A stretch of 64,000 bases of DNA, taken from assembly GCA_914767715.1 (NCBI GenBank), contig OU612071.1:21015681-21079680 (forward strand). The letters are read 5' to 3'. This document shows positions 21,101-34,000 of this stretch, piece after piece. Below the pieces are notes generated by a model. The model saw only the letters and a program-made list of their open reading frames with translations. It was not told the DNA's origin and searched no databases. Positions within the stretch are counted from its first letter, which is position 1. Each line of letters starts with the position of its first letter. The DNA is from Membranipora membranacea. Taxonomy: Eukaryota; Bryozoa; Gymnolaemata; Cheilostomatida; Membraniporidae. A program made the position numbers and the translations under genes.

Positions 21101-23363
21101 CAAGTCTTGGGTAAGAGTCCATTCTGAGTCAGAACATCACTAGTAATACATCACGGTTATCCTTATCCCGCCGTGCATTGTGATCATCATGACAATAACC
21201 TAGCCTAAGTTTGCTCTGATCTGATTGGTTTTTGGTAGATGGCAGGTTACCTCCTCAGATATGTTGGCAGTGAAACTGAAATTCGCAACTGAACTTTATT
21301 TTGTAATACTTGGCTAACTGTGCTACCTTGATTTTGAGTGAGACTTTCAATGACTTTAGGAGAGAGAGCTGTATCGTATGCAGATAGAAATGCCATGCCG
21401 TACACTACCGCTGTACTGACAGAGATTCAGCGATTCAGAGGTGTAGCATATGTTACCAGACGTTACGCATCAGCCGATGTGACAGTGCAAGGTTATAATA
21501 TTCCCAAAGGTGAGAACCAACCTCGCAGACCCGTAGCATTAGCCGATCCCGTTGACAGCTAAACTAAGTTGCATTAACCCACTATAATTGCAAAAACTCA
21601 TAATAGAATTAGCTTCAGAAAAGGCTCGTTTTTGAACTTCCATTCACCTTACCTACTTGAAACCTTGAACCCCGGAAACCATGAAATTAATGCACTAGGC
21701 GATGACTTCATTATTGTCCACTAGTAAGACGGTAACTACCAACTACGTCACGATGTACATTAGATAGTTTGTTTCATACCCTGATTTGGACGATCAGTTT
21801 GTAAAAAATACTTGCCCATTTTGTGACAATGCTGAGATTTCAGCCTCATAATATTAGTTTTAACCTATACAGAATTCAATAAACACACGTTTGCCTGTGT
21901 GGCAGCAGTAATTAAAGAAGAGGATAAAAAAACAGTTGGGTTTTGTCGTTAATACTTCAACCATTCAGATACCTCGGTTCCTATTTTGGTGTAAATACAT
22001 GCACCAAAGTATTCAAACTGCAATGTCTAACATATCAACATACTATTGACAAATAAAACTTTTTTGATTTAAGGAACGATGGTGGGAGCTAACCATTGGT
22101 CTCTACTTCATGACAAGAGGATATATCCAGAGCCTGAAAAGTTTGACCCTGAGAGGTTTCTCAGCAGAGATGGGAAATTTATCAAGCCCGATCCAAAGCA
22201 TGCAATCTTTTTTGGAGCAGGTAGGTCTACACAATTCCAGGAAGTTACATGTAGTCAATAAAAGCAACCCATTATCGAATGTCAGACAATTAAATATTAT
22301 CACATCTGTATGTTAGGCCACTCCAAATTAATACCTTGATCTAGATGAACGCCCGCCACCTTGTCAGAGCCCTGATAAAATCGAAATACCGCCAGACGCC
22401 AGTTGGAAATAGTCATAGAAAAATAAAATATTTTACCTCCTGGTCAATTGACCAAGTAAAATATGAAAAATATACCCCTACACGCCTGTCAATTCCTATA
22501 TGTATGCACATGGTATGCGTGATATATAATTGTATTACTTATGGTGAGTGGTGACTCAATATGAATGAAGAGAACAAGAACAAAAATTATACCATGAAAA
22601 TGAAACTTTCTCTACAATTTTTCTTTCTACTCCATTGTGGATATTACAATGGTATTTCTGATAGGCCAATTAGTGTAGTGTGCTTGACCAATGTGAGGCA
22701 ACCTAAAATCTTTAACAAATAATTAAATTTGACATAGGGTAGGAGGCGTGGCTTGCTACTCTTGGTCATTGGCTACTTGTTTGTATACAAACATTGTGGA
22801 AGCACATGGTTTTAACAGTGATCAGATGGCTTGCGATGTGAGTTAGTGGTATTACATTATCAGACACTCCTGAGGTCATGTGAGTTAGTTGGTTGGAGAG
22901 AGATAGAAAATAAAAATATAATTTTCAGCCACCTGAGTTCAGGGTATAAAGATAAAATAAATGGATATTTTAACTCCAGCTGTTTTATAGGGCTAAATAT
23001 AAAATAAAAAAACACCTCCCTCCACCTACAAATCTTCACACTGTCATCTAGATCAATTAATTAATTTGGAGTGGCCTTACTCTCCAAAATTTAACAGCGA
23101 AATAAAACCCCTAACGTAAAATGAAGCTTGGATTCATTTATCAATCACAATATGGTTTCTTTTATTATTTTTCTGATACAGGACGACGAGCCTGTATAGG
23201 AGAACACTTGGCTCGAGCAGAAATATTCATGTTCTTTGTCTCTACTCTGCAAAAGTTTCAGATTCAACTACCGAAAGGGCAGAATGTCAGCCTAAAGGCA
23301 CATTTTGGATTTCTGTGTACTCCTGAAAAAAGATACACCATGACATGTACACCAAGGTCATAA
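15150..23363 (+). CDS. Cytochrome P450 (CYP2-clan-like), 10 exons
   Basis: Haem-thiolate monooxygenase anchored in the ER membrane. Coding exons: 15150-15153, 16093-16269, 16681-16845, 19449-19532, 20085-20323, 20556-20745, 20967-21110, 21360-21509, 22074-22220, 23182-23363; total 1482 nt, 493 residues, the usual family length. Seen in order: N-terminal hydrophobic anchor (about residues 13-30), proline hinge PPGPWPLP, C-helix WQPLRR, I-helix AGTDTT (about 300-305), K-helix EIQR (356-359), PERF, and haem loop FFGAGRRACIG with Cys438 as ligand. All junctions are GT-AG and phase-consistent. The start is the least sure part: exon 2 alone is open further upstream, so an unspliced start at 15885 or 15891 (561 or 559 residues) is an alternative. 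I prefer the spliced ATGG start because of the TATA box, the A-3/G+4 context, the GTAAGT donor and the normal length. The substrate is unknown; the aromatic-poor B-C region gives no clue. Confidence 0.9.
15440..15525 (-). repeat. tRNA-like SINE fragment (P450 intron 1)
   Basis: On the minus strand, an A-box-like GGTAGCACAGTTGGTT (15507-15522) and a B-box-like GGATTTGAATC (15446-15456) are separated by about 50 bases, longer than in a normal tRNA. It resembles three other minus-strand copies in the window. Confidence 0.55.
15817..15866. repeat. Paired G/C-rich mini-hairpins
   Basis: Two adjacent short palindromes, AGGGGGATGGTGTCCCCCT and GGGGGATGCATCCCCCC, separated by a pyrimidine tract, inside P450 intron 1. 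Confidence 0.6.
17119..17190 (-). repeat. tRNA-like SINE fragment (P450 intron 3)
   Basis: The minus strand carries a clear A box, TGGCTCAGTTGGTAAGC (17169-17185), and a B-box-like GTGTTTAAACC (17127-17137). The spacer contains GTAAGTGTTAGCGGATGG, which resembles the enlarged anticodon region of the 17.8-kb copy. Acceptor-stem pairing is absent, so it is not a functional tRNA. Confidence 0.7.
17772..17862 (-). repeat. tRNA-like SINE fragment (P450 intron 3)
   Basis: Best-preserved copy. A box TGGCGCAATCGGTTAGCGC (17833-17851), B box GGGTTCGAATC (17781-17791). A CTTGC/GCAAG anticodon stem can form, enclosing about 25 bases instead of 7. It lies on the minus strand of the host intron. Confidence 0.75.
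18658..19195. repeat. Long imperfect inverted repeat (fold-back) in P450 intron 3
   Basis: The left arm (about 18658-18848) and right arm (about 18999-19195) are reverse complements over about 195 bp with scattered mismatches and small gaps. Shared blocks include GGACCACAGCAATA, TTATGCAATATTTTCACA, CTTCTGGGTAAAAATTATGT and GAGGCCTAGTGCTGT. The loop is about 150 bp. In P450 pre-mRNA this could form a long hairpin. No coding frame. Confidence 0.85.
22316..23076. mobile_element. Harbinger-like MITE in P450 intron 9
   Basis: A 761-bp element with inverted ends GGCCACTCCAAATTAAT (22316 on) and its complement ending at 23076. The match continues through GATCTAGATGA at 22340-22350 and 23047-23057. 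TTA flanks it on both sides (22313-22315 and 23077-23079), which fits a PIF/Harbinger-type 3-bp target duplication. It contains a TGGTCAATTGACCA palindrome (22441-22454) and no transposase. Confidence 0.75.
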
Positions 23364-24631
23364 TGAGAGCAGGTGCTCTTGATGGCAGCTGCATACAACT
23401 TGAGGCAGGTCACATGTTCTTTTGGTCTCTGAAGAGGGATAGCTGGCAGCACAGTTTTCAAGCTTGCCATCAATTACGATGTCAATGATAATGATCTAAA
23501 TAATATCAATCTACTCAAAGCGATTTTGAAATAATCTTTTTTCGTTGTATCATTCTAGTAGAGTTCTCAGTCTTGTTTAGCATGCTGCTCTAGGTTCATT
23601 AACAATTTGTGGCCCAGTGTCAAACAGCACTCTTGTTTGTAACAATAACCATTAAACTTAGATGCTTTTTAATAATAGATAACTTTTTAATAATAGATAG
23701 ATTTTTAATAATAGATTTTTAATAATAATAGATGCTTTTTAATAATAATAAACTTAGATGACTTTTGATGCCAATAAAAAGTATATATATATATATAAAT
23801 ATCTTATATTTACTAAATAGAGAAGTTGTCTACTCTTTTGATGGGAAACAGCAACTCCTAATCTTAATGAGTTAAATGTAGCAGAAGTTTATTTACTTGC
23901 CAGGTTATGCACTTATTGACACATTGGTTGGGGGATTGGCATAAGGGTTTTGGGGATTAAACTTATTTATCAAAATATATTGAATTCTATTCAAAAATCC
24001 AATTTCCACAACTTATTCTATAAACAGAATTATCTGTGCACAGCTATTGTATGGTTCTCTCATATTGTCTCAAGCATTGCAGTTTTGGTTTTAAATTTAG
24101 TGTAGTAGTTTTAGTTTTGATGGCTAATTTCTAAATTGTTTTAAATTTGATAAAAATATAAAATATCACATGTTGTGATATGTATCATACATTTTTATGG
24201 CAGCCAAGAAGTATAAATACTTGAGACAACAAATAATAAATAGTAATATCTAACAATGCAAAAACAGTGACTGAAAGGCAGCTAATATAATTACTTATTA
24301 GGGTAAGAGAAAAAAACATAACCATCGAAAGTTGGATCACATCCAATGATGACCAACAAAAAACTTGTTTTGATGAGTAAACCAAACAATTAGCTGCTGT
24401 CCCTTACAATCTCTTATACTAGTGAGGGGCACTGTGAGTTGACCTGGAGTAAACATTATTAATTAAGCAGTGGTGCTGAGGCTAAAGATGCTGACAAGAT
24501 TATATTAACGTTGCGTCGGGCAGCAGTCAGTCATTAGGTGAAGCGTGGTAGACATCAGTAACACCCACAGATACATCATTCAGTGTTAGAGTAAGAAAGC
24601 ATCAATAACATTATTGTTCAGCTGAGAAATA
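23364..24631. other. Intergenic between P450 and NHL genes
   Basis: P450 3' flank. It contains an irregular (T)nAATAATAGAT tandem run at about 23665-23756 and a (TA)n run at about 23783-23800. Nothing else was recognised. Confidence 0.55.
23665..23756. repeat. AATAATAGAT-type microsatellite
   Basis: Repeated TTTTTAATAATAGAT units of 14-20 bp with indels, 300 bp after the P450 stop codon. Confidence 0.7.
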
Positions 24632-27600
24632 ATGAAGCTTTGGCGAGCTATGTGCAGATTACTTCTGTTGGGGATTTATGTAAGTTTTATTTCAATTTCA
24701 GATATTAATAAAAACTTCTCTGCAGATGTTAACTTCCTAGCTGTAACTAAAACTGAATTTTTGACCCTGTAAAGCTCCTCTGCAGTATGAAAATATTGAA
24801 GCTATAATTTAAAGCCTTTAGAAAACTATTTACCAGGTTTGAAACGTTTATATAAAGCTGAATAGCACGGTTTTTAATTTTTCTGTGCCTTCAAAATATT
24901 CGTTTTCCATATGTTCTCTTGGGAGTCTCTGTGCATGATTGCCTGCCATGTAGATAGATCGATGTAGACAGGTAGACAGTGTTTTAAAAATAGATATACT
25001 CCGTTTTGGAACATGCCTAGCTAAATCATCCTCATCCCCTTTACATCATTATACTCTCACCTCGTATCTTGGCTAGCCTAAATAAAGTTGTTTTTTTTCG
25101 TTCTATGTACTAGGTCTTATTTGACCGCCCTATTTAACGGGCCCCCTTACGCTCAGGTGGCATGTGTGGGAAATTACCCTATCCCCTATACCTATTATAT
25201 AGAGTCATAGACTCTCATCTAAGATATCCAAAACTAAATGCTAGACACCTGCAAATTCGCAAAACTACTAGATCACTTAGTTATACAAATTTCTATGAGA
25301 GATACCAGTATATAGGTTGAAGTGATTGCCCTTACAGACCTAAATCGGTTCAGAAATTCCCAAAAACAACAATATTGTTTTTCACACAACTTGTTTCCGG
25401 ATACAACAGCCACACAACCAATTAAGTTGATCCATCTCTCAATGTTTTGATAGTAGGCTGACCCTGCTGGGTTCATCACACTTTTCCTTTAATAAACAAA
25501 AGAATGACAATTCATTCCACCAGACCATACAGTATACATATATTTTCATACTGGGTTACGATGCATCAGGGGCATAAATTAAACCTGAGAATGAGACTGT
25601 ATATGAATGCGTAGCAACTATTTGGGGTTAGATTCAGTTAAGACCAGATAGTTAGGGCAAATTCGACCCTTTAACCTTTGTCACTGTTTAAAATTATTGG
25701 GTTTAAATATGCTACAAAATTCACCTGCATAGCATTGGCACTGTTCTGAGACTAGCTACAAATATATTTTTAATACGCAATTTAGCGTTAGGGCTTTCGC
25801 TACATGTACATCCTTGTGAGAATATAACAGCTCTGAGTTAGTGAATGGCGTGTGAGATATGAGTCGGCCGTGTTTTCTCATATACCCTGGGGAGTAAATA
25901 ATAGCTGGAGGAAAATTCAACAAAAATCGGACACGAGTGTACTAGCTAAAAATTGATGACCCTCTGTACGTAATACATCTACTCTTACGTACCAATTGTA
26001 TAAAAAAAAGTAAAACCCCTTCGGAGGCTTAGGCAGTCAAGCCAGTAGCTTTAGCTTTCTCAGAATTTTGTTCGCCAAGTTTGTTTGTTTGGATATTTAT
26101 TCTAGGTCTGATAAGTACATTCAAAATCGCCAGGGCAGTTTCACAGGGTCTGCATAGGTTCCCAGGTCAGCTTCAGCTGTGTATAATACCTACAAAAGAC
26201 ATTCAGCTATTAAAGTATGAAATAATAATTGGAAATCTAGATTACAGCAAAGCAATCAATATTACTAGAGCGCTTATTGCATAATATCCGGGATTGTTGA
26301 TTAAATTTCCAGAGCCCATATGTTAGCAGTAAACCTATGCAGGTAATTGAAGTTATTAGCATTGGTAATTTTGATCCAGTTAGGCTAATCCTATTTCAAA
26401 AGCAGGCATTGAAAGAAATTGACACCATTAACTAACAGGAGAGCTATTCCCCATGTGAATTGTGTTATAAATATATTCTGCTGCCATATGCCAGAAAAGA
26501 ACACATCGGTTCATTCGTCGCTTTACTCTGATCGGGGCGGAACTTCAGATTTAAATACACAATATATTGAAAAACTAAGACAACATAGGCAGTTCCCATA
26601 TGTGGTTATACTCTTGTTTTAATACATAAGTCTCTTAAAATAATTAGAATACCCTACACTAGGCTAGGTATTATTTACTCATTTCACTTATATATTCTCC
26701 CAGGTCTGCTAGCCAAAATCCAGTGCATGATAACATATAGTATGAGCCCCCCCAGACTCGTGCCCCCACCATCCGACGGATCCCTCCAACTAACATTTAG
26801 TCACCCCCTTACCAAACTCGAGCTACTGTCTATTCCTCCAGGGTTATATAATAAAATTATTATGTTTTGTGATGTTACATTGTTTTATCCGTATCTATTG
26901 TAGTTAATATCAGCTGGGTTGTGTCAGGATGGAGGTTATAAAACAGAGACTAATGTTAATATACAGGCGGCGAGAAACAGACTGAGCGAAGGTAGCTCTA
27001 AACTCATCATCACTACAGAGTTCAACGGGTGAGAGCAGTGAGAGTATATGTTAAAAAAAGTCTGCGGCCTCTTTTCTTAGGAAATATAAAAACCTTTCAC
27101 AATGGTGCACATGGTTTTTTAGCAAATTGTGTTTCAAAAGTGTAGGTGTTGGGATTCGAGGCTTTGAGTTTGTGTCAATTAGAGAGGAATTGTATGCACA
27201 AAACAGGCCTCTGTGCTCTAAATATATTGAAACCAAAAATCGAACAAAACAACGTATCACCTAATTAATTGCATATGTGATATATAGCCTTGTCGAGCGG
27301 CTACCTTTTTGGTTAGCCGTGTGACGAGGCTAGCTGATATAAGATAAAGAATCATCCAGCTTGTTATGAACGCATTGCGCTGTGTTGAATATTCAATAGA
27401 TCACTCTGATATTTTACAGGTATAAGTTCGGGCCGGTTCAAGAGTTTTGGGTGGACAAGTTGTACCCCGTCTCAGTATACTACATGCAGCGTGACGAATA
27501 TAAAACGGATGACTTTCTGATATCATATGATCTCGGCTTGGGTAGCATTAGCCCAAAAACTAATGAATTCAACAGCATATGTGGGAACGATCGTAGTAAC

Positions 27601-28751
27601 CCCGAATACAAAGAGGGCATAGGCGCCAATGCTAAGTTTGGTTCGATAAGGAGCTTCGCACAACACAACGAGAGTACCGTGATTATAGTGGATGGTCTGA
27701 ATCACTGCATCCGGACAGTCAATAAGAACTCTCACCAGAGCGCACAGTTAGCTGGTCAATGTAAATTCGACGTATTCACACAACAACCGATACTTGACGG
27801 CTCATTCGATGAGGCTGTATTTAACTCACCTTATGACATCGCCAAGGGCACCGTCGAGAATGAATACTTTGTCCTCGATTCATCTAAGAGAGCCCTCCGT
27901 AAACTTGACCTGGGATCCAATACGGTATCCACAATATATCGGGCCCCAGAGGATAACCCCACCATCTTTCGGTCCCCGAGAACTATGATCTTCAGCGACC
28001 CTCTTTATTACGTCGGTGTCAGCGGAGGGATTGTCACAGTCGACATCTCGACAGGAAAAATGGAGGAGGTCCACATCGGAGCGATCGGACTAGCTGACGA
28101 CAAACTGAAGGAGGGAGTGAAATTTCAGAAGCCTGAGAGCTTCCAGCTGCTCGACAAGAGAACGCTGATATTCATGGAGACCTGGCTGAAGGAAAGAGAA
28201 GCGTTCATAAGACTAGTGGACTTGGAGAGCAACGAGGTACGATCACTGAACATTACAGAGTTAGGTCCTAAACAGGAGAGAGTGCACTCACAGAACTGTC
28301 TCCTACACGACCCTGACCAGAGAAGGATCTACATCGGCGGTGATGAAGGACTCTCCGTGGTAGAGTGTAAGTATATAATATATGCTAGCCTTGTGCTGTG
28401 TGCCTGGCAGTGTTAAGGGTATTTCTAAAATTTGTGGTTCCTTTGAACTGTCAGGGGGCCAGGGCTCAGTAAGATATGCTGATCACCTTCATCAAGATAT
28501 GCTATACAAATCAAGCCTCAAATCATACCTACCAATATATTGAGTAAATTTTCAGCGTTGTATCAAATAATTACATTTTTGTGAAAATCAAGTGTGAATG
28601 AAATAATGATTCATTTACTCCACACAGTAGAGCGTCTACTATTCACTTCTGCTCTGTTGTTTTAGATGAGGATGTTGTCAGCGATGGAGAGACACTAAGA
28701 ACAGGTCCTGTACTGCTCACGATATCTACGGTTCTCATTGCACTGATGTAA
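24632..28751 (+). CDS. Secreted, probably GPI-anchored NHL-type beta-propeller protein, 4 exons
   Basis: Exons 24632-24679, 26904-27028, 27420-28366, 28666-28751; 1206 nt, 401 residues, all GT-AG with phases 0, 2, 1. The N terminus is a signal peptide (MKLWRAMCRLLLLGIY then LISAGLC across the first junction). The large third exon holds NHL-like blades: one with GIGANAKFG followed by VDGLNHCIRTV and AQLAG (about residues 122-168), and one with DGSFDEAVFNSPYDIA (about 178-195). The last exon ends in a hydrophobic tail, GPVLLTISTVLIAL, with no following charge, as in GPI-attachment signals. This predicts an extracellular, membrane-tethered propeller of the kind used for protein binding. No enzyme motif is seen, so the partner is unknown. 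Introns of 2.2 kb, 0.4 kb and 0.3 kb. Confidence 0.82.
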
Positions 28752-29974
28752 ACGTTACCACAGCTGCACCAGGTGTGCTATTCCCAAAGCGTCTTCAACT
28801 TTGAGCAGCCAGTATAGATATTTGTTCCTTTAAAATGAAATATATGATGGCTCCAGCAACCCATGAGTCAAAACAGCGTTGGAGCACCAGCATGCCTAGC
28901 TATTACTGTTTTAGAATGGCAGCATCAAGATACACAAAAAATATTAATTCCTATCTACAAATTTTTACTTTCAATAATTAAGATTTATGATGCTGTTGTA
29001 TGGTACAATACAACAATTAAAAGATTAGAGTCTATTTTTCTTTCAGTGTTATCCCAAATTTTTGAGTGAAGATAATAATTGTATGCATAGCTAGTGCAGA
29101 TGAACTATTTATAATTAATATTGATCTATATTATTGTTGTCATTTGTTCACTTTATCATAAAGAAATGTAGCCATCATTGTATGTTAAACCTTGAATGTG
29201 TATATATATTTGCGCATTGCCAGTATATTTTGGTGTTATTAATGTTGTAATATACAACTTGAAATAATTCTCTATCATAAATATTATTGTTTTATAATAA
29301 AATATTTGTAAAAGTAAGGGTACAAAAATGAAAAGAATGCATCTTATTGCACATTGCTAGGATACATGAAAATATGGAAGTATATTGATGGAAAGACAAG
29401 AATAGATGGGTCATTGCTATAAAGAAATGTCAGATGACATGTAGCAAAGTATAATTATTGAAAATAAAGCATTCCTTTGGCACAAAAAATATCAGAATGT
29501 TGATTCAATGAGTACGGAAGACAGCTGCATTTAAAATGTTATAACAGTATTATGAGAAAATACATCAAATTAAGAATGAAGAATTTCATTTCGCAGAATT
29601 TACAATTTCCAGGTTGATCAAGAATTAAAATGACTCAATATATAATATTACATAAATAAGCAAAGGGTATCTTGCATACTGTAACAGTTACCATCTAATT
29701 AATCATTTTGCTTTTCCTATGCAGGATCATCACATTTCATTAATTATGAGTGCACAAAACTGTGTGGCATGTCTCAAAACATCACCGTTCACCTGTTTAT
29801 ATTGATTTACCGGAAAACATGAATTCATCACTAGAATAATGACAAAAATATCTAACTATTTCAGTCATTGACCTCGTAAGCTCTGGGACCTTACTCTTAC
29901 TCCTTCTTCAGCCAAGACCAACATAATTTTTTGCTCACAATAACAATAAACTAGACCACACAGGCCAGAGATCC
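28752..29974. other. 3' flank of the NHL gene
   Basis: Very AT-rich. Possible poly-A signals occur near 29295 (AATAAA in TTATAATAAAATA) and 29463 (AAAATAAAGC). No exon seen. Confidence 0.5.
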
Positions 29975-30195
29975 TTTAAACAGTTTAGTCTACACTTTCT
30001 AATGATGAATATGTTGGCACTCCTCCGAACAGGAAGTAGCGGTAGATATGGATCACCACCTCGTCACCCCTCCCCTCGATCTCTGAGCTGCTATGTAGAT
30101 TTATCAGACTTCCTGTACTCCTTAGTGTTGGGTGTAGTCTGTATAAACTGAAACTCTCCTGTAGCTACAAAGATAACATCACAGACATCACAGAC
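29975..30195 (-). CDS. Unassigned candidate exon
   Basis: On the minus strand an acceptor-like TTTGTAGCTACAG precedes GAGAGTTTCAG at about 30168. One frame stays open for 58 codons to a stop near 29985, with a segment reading EVVIHIYRYFLF. A second frame starts GEFQFIQTT and stops after 22 codons; it would accept phase 1 from adaptor exon 21, making it a possible alternative last exon of the IRS/DOK-like gene 0.9 kb upstream. The plus strand is also open here. I do not recognise a domain; the strand and frame are uncertain. Confidence 0.25.
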
Positions 30196-31071
30196 ACTGT
30201 AGTGTATTGTTATGAATCATGGTTGTGTTTGGCACACAGTACTACAGGATGGATCCTGTAACAATACAACACAAGCTGACTGATTCACACTCTAATGACC
30301 TGATAGAAGTTATTAGATATTAAATATGTGTGTTGGAAAAGCTACTCGATGCCATGGGGCAGGAGGAACACATTTGATTCGCCAGGGAGGTGTTAAGGAG
30401 GCGTAAGGGGTTCTGTTCGACAGACTTGGAAAAAAATTGTACAAATGGCAATGACTCTGGTCTAAAGTACAAATTCCTAAACAAAGAGAATGTCAGAATG
30501 AAGTTGAATGGTTACAGTGCCGCAGGTTGTTTGTTGTATTAAGAGTTTCTTACTATTTTGCATTGAAAAGGAATGACTGCAAAAGTGGTTTGGTTAAGAA
30601 TGATTCATTATTAGCTAATGCTGTTGTAACAATATCATAATACTATAGTAAAAAACAGTTCATTTACCCAAAGAGTCAATGCACGGCTACATTCAACAAA
30701 AATTGGGAGATGTATTTTCTTTGGCATAGTACGTCCCTAGATTTTCTTATGCCAAAAACAATCAGCAGGAAATGATATATTCTTAGACTTTTTATGTCAA
30801 ATGGACACTATAGTACACAGGGTGATGTTAACAAGCAGCGTGAAAGTGTCCCACATATGGAAATGGTTAGAATTAGAAGCTATGTGTACGGTTTTATGAC
30901 TACATCCTGTTCGATAGGGTGAAATCATTCGTTCAGACATTTTGGAGACTCGAGTAGTGAAAGTGTGAAGGTATAAACAGTCTGTTAAAAATTATCAACA
31001 ATTTAAAAGCGAAATGTTAGGTGAATTCGTCAAAAGCTGTTGGTACCTTCTTTGACTCATTTAGATTGTCT
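30196..31071. other. 3' flank of the adaptor gene
   Basis: AT-rich and unassigned; presumably includes the adaptor 3' UTR, which is transcribed leftwards. Confidence 0.5.
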
Positions 31072-34000
31072 CTAGCCAATGATTGAGTCTAAGGACATTG
31101 ATAAAGTCGGCTCTCCTGCAAATGAAAAGAAATTAACAATATAAATATTGCATTGTGGGAAATTCAAAACATTGCATCGTGAGAGTAAATGATTGACACA
31201 ATTTTTATCACAGATACCTTTTGATGATGCAGACTTGTTTTTACTTTTCCTCTTTGATATCCTAGCCTGAGTATTATGACTCGCAGGTTTAATTGATGGT
31301 TTGTTAGCACTGCTTGTACTCGGTTGCTGTGTAACGTTTGAAGCGCTGAGCATATCAGTAGATTTACTCCGCCTCAGCTTAGAGCGGGACATCTCACTGA
31401 ACATACGCCTGATCGTACCTGATACAAATACAAAAATTAATTTAATAAGAATGATAATCACATCATGTGTAGGAAAGATATGACTGTTTTGTGTCACATA
31501 ATGTCAGAGTTATGCAGAAAATGAGCATCGCTATATATTATTTTCTAGAGCTTCCAAAATTTATAATTTAACTTTAATCTGATCTTCCAGGCTGAAGAAA
31601 ACGAGCTCTTCTCTGAAGCAATAAGTAGGATTATATTCAGATTACCCTGTAATACATGTATCTATTTTTGAAAATATTCTCAAAACTAATGAGGCACACC
31701 AACAGGAATTATGGGGAAATGAGTGCTGATATAGCAATCAGCTCAGCTCTCAATATCACACTAGTCTGTCAGCAAATTACTTCCTCTTGTTTGAGCTCTT
31801 TCTGACAACAAAATCAACCAAGTTTTACGCTCACTCTGCTCAAATGTGTTTAATAAAGAAGGAGAGGAACAGCGGAGGCCGTGTCACTATAATGATGTGG
31901 TACAACAATCACAATCTTACCGAATCCAGACCAGACACTAGTGTTCTCCTCCTCTGACTCCTCTCCTGTTTCTGGTGGTGGTAGAGGTAATACTACACCA
32001 TGTGCAGGTGATAATACAGGTGTCATATACCCACCATACTCCTGTCAACATGTATACAAGGTCAAGGTCGGGTATGTTAACAACATTCCCATAATGCAAT
32101 ATTAGACTAGAAATACAAAGAGTTGCTAGTACAACTCAGGGATAAGTCAAACTGTAATATTATATTCTCATTAACCTGACCTCCCCAAAAATTGCCTGAA
32201 ATAGCCTCACTTTGTCTCTGTATCACACCCTTATCAGTTATAAGTTTTACAGAAAGACCTATACTCAGAATTAGTCTCTCTGTCTGTTCACATCATATTT
32301 GTAGCAACAGCTTATCATAGGCAGCCAGCAAGTTTTCGGCAGCAAAGTTTGCAGTATCCTTTAGAGGTTTGAGGAATGGTTGCAATTTTGAAAAGTTGAA
32401 TTTTGCAAGCAGTGATATATTTGGTACAGCGGAAGGTTTGGCAGAAGATATTTAATATCGAGTAAAATGTGAGGAATTTTTGGCCAAAACACACGGAACA
32501 AATACTCTATATAATAAACATTTAAGTGCAAATGTAGCCTGACTTGATGAGGTCTGCCAAGACAGGCTGGATTGGAGTTGAACAGGAATTCAGATTTATA
32601 CTTACACCATATGAATAACACAGATATAATCTGGGTTCTTGTGGAGAAAATAGACAGCAGCAAATCATAGTAGATGTTATTGTTGATTAATAGTGAAAAG
32701 TACTATACTGTTAATTTGGTTGAGATTCGCTGGAGGATGAGGGAGACCAGAAATCTGACATAATATGCATGTGATGCCATGTGACACGAACACATGATGC
32801 CACATCACATTTAATTAATGTCACATGATATTTAAGGGATTTTGGACTGCCATTCAGCTGCACTATAGTTTCCAATGTAGTTTAATAATACCAAATAACA
32901 GAGACTGCTTTTTACTCTCAAGAATTCTTACCGGATTAAATAAAGGGAAGCTCTACATAATCCGTAAAGATATACCTTGATCTACTATAGCCTACCTCCT
33001 CTGCTATGGGCATATGTGTTACGGTTCGCTGACTTGTGGTAGACTGAGAACTGCCTCGCCTCACTCCACCTGACCCTGCGGGCACTGCCTGAGCTGCGGA
33101 GGATTCTGGGATATGTAGAGTTGTATGTTCTTCAAAACTCTCCGCTAATCCAATGTGCCATGTGGTGGCTGAAAAATATGATTGCAGAAGGAAAATTGAA
33201 TTAGAATTTTGTATTCATTTCACAGCTAACAAAAATTTCTTGAACACCTGGCCGAATTGAATAACTTGAATACGACAAACTTTGGCCAGTTAGCTACACT
33301 CAGGTCCAGATGTGTTTATTAGTAAAGTAGAATATACTTTATAATAAGTCTAATACTTCAGCCACTCAGCAAGAACCTTAAATGATAAGTTGTTCTGGTT
33401 TCACTGTAAGATAGGGAAACACAAATTTGCCACTAATGATTTTTTTTATATAGTCATGACTGATTTTAAAAACCTGTTTTTTTTCTTCTGAAAAACAATG
33501 ATTTACAACATAGAATACACAGAATATTGAGTAGAGGTTTGCCGCGATGGAAAATTTGATGCAGGGGAGGGAATGTTTTACAAAGGAGTACAATGTAAAG
33601 ACTTTGTTTTAATGTCATGATTTGGGGGGGGGGGTGAAGTGGCCCCCGCCCAAATCAAAATCATTTAGGAATCCAGACTATCTTCTTTAACCATTAACGC
33701 CAAACAAAACATTAAAGACACGTCATTATATGAATAATCAATAAAATTTGGGGAAAAGCTGTAGGATAAAATATGAGGGCATGACAATGCCTGTGCAACT
33801 ACACTATTATTAATGCACCGTTTGAGGGGCGAGTGTGCACTCCTCCTTCAAAAAATCTAGAAGCTCCAAGTTCTGACAAGTTATTCCAGACCTGTTTCAA
33901 CCTGAATAATATCAACAAAATTATCACCAAATGATCATCATGTACTATTGTTTTGCGTTGTGTTTTGTGTTTTCCCCAAATATGTTATAATGAGTGTGTT

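Noticed and set aside
26081-26284. 67-codon plus-strand frame in NHL intron 1
   Set aside because: No recognisable domain, no splice context linking it to the NHL exons.
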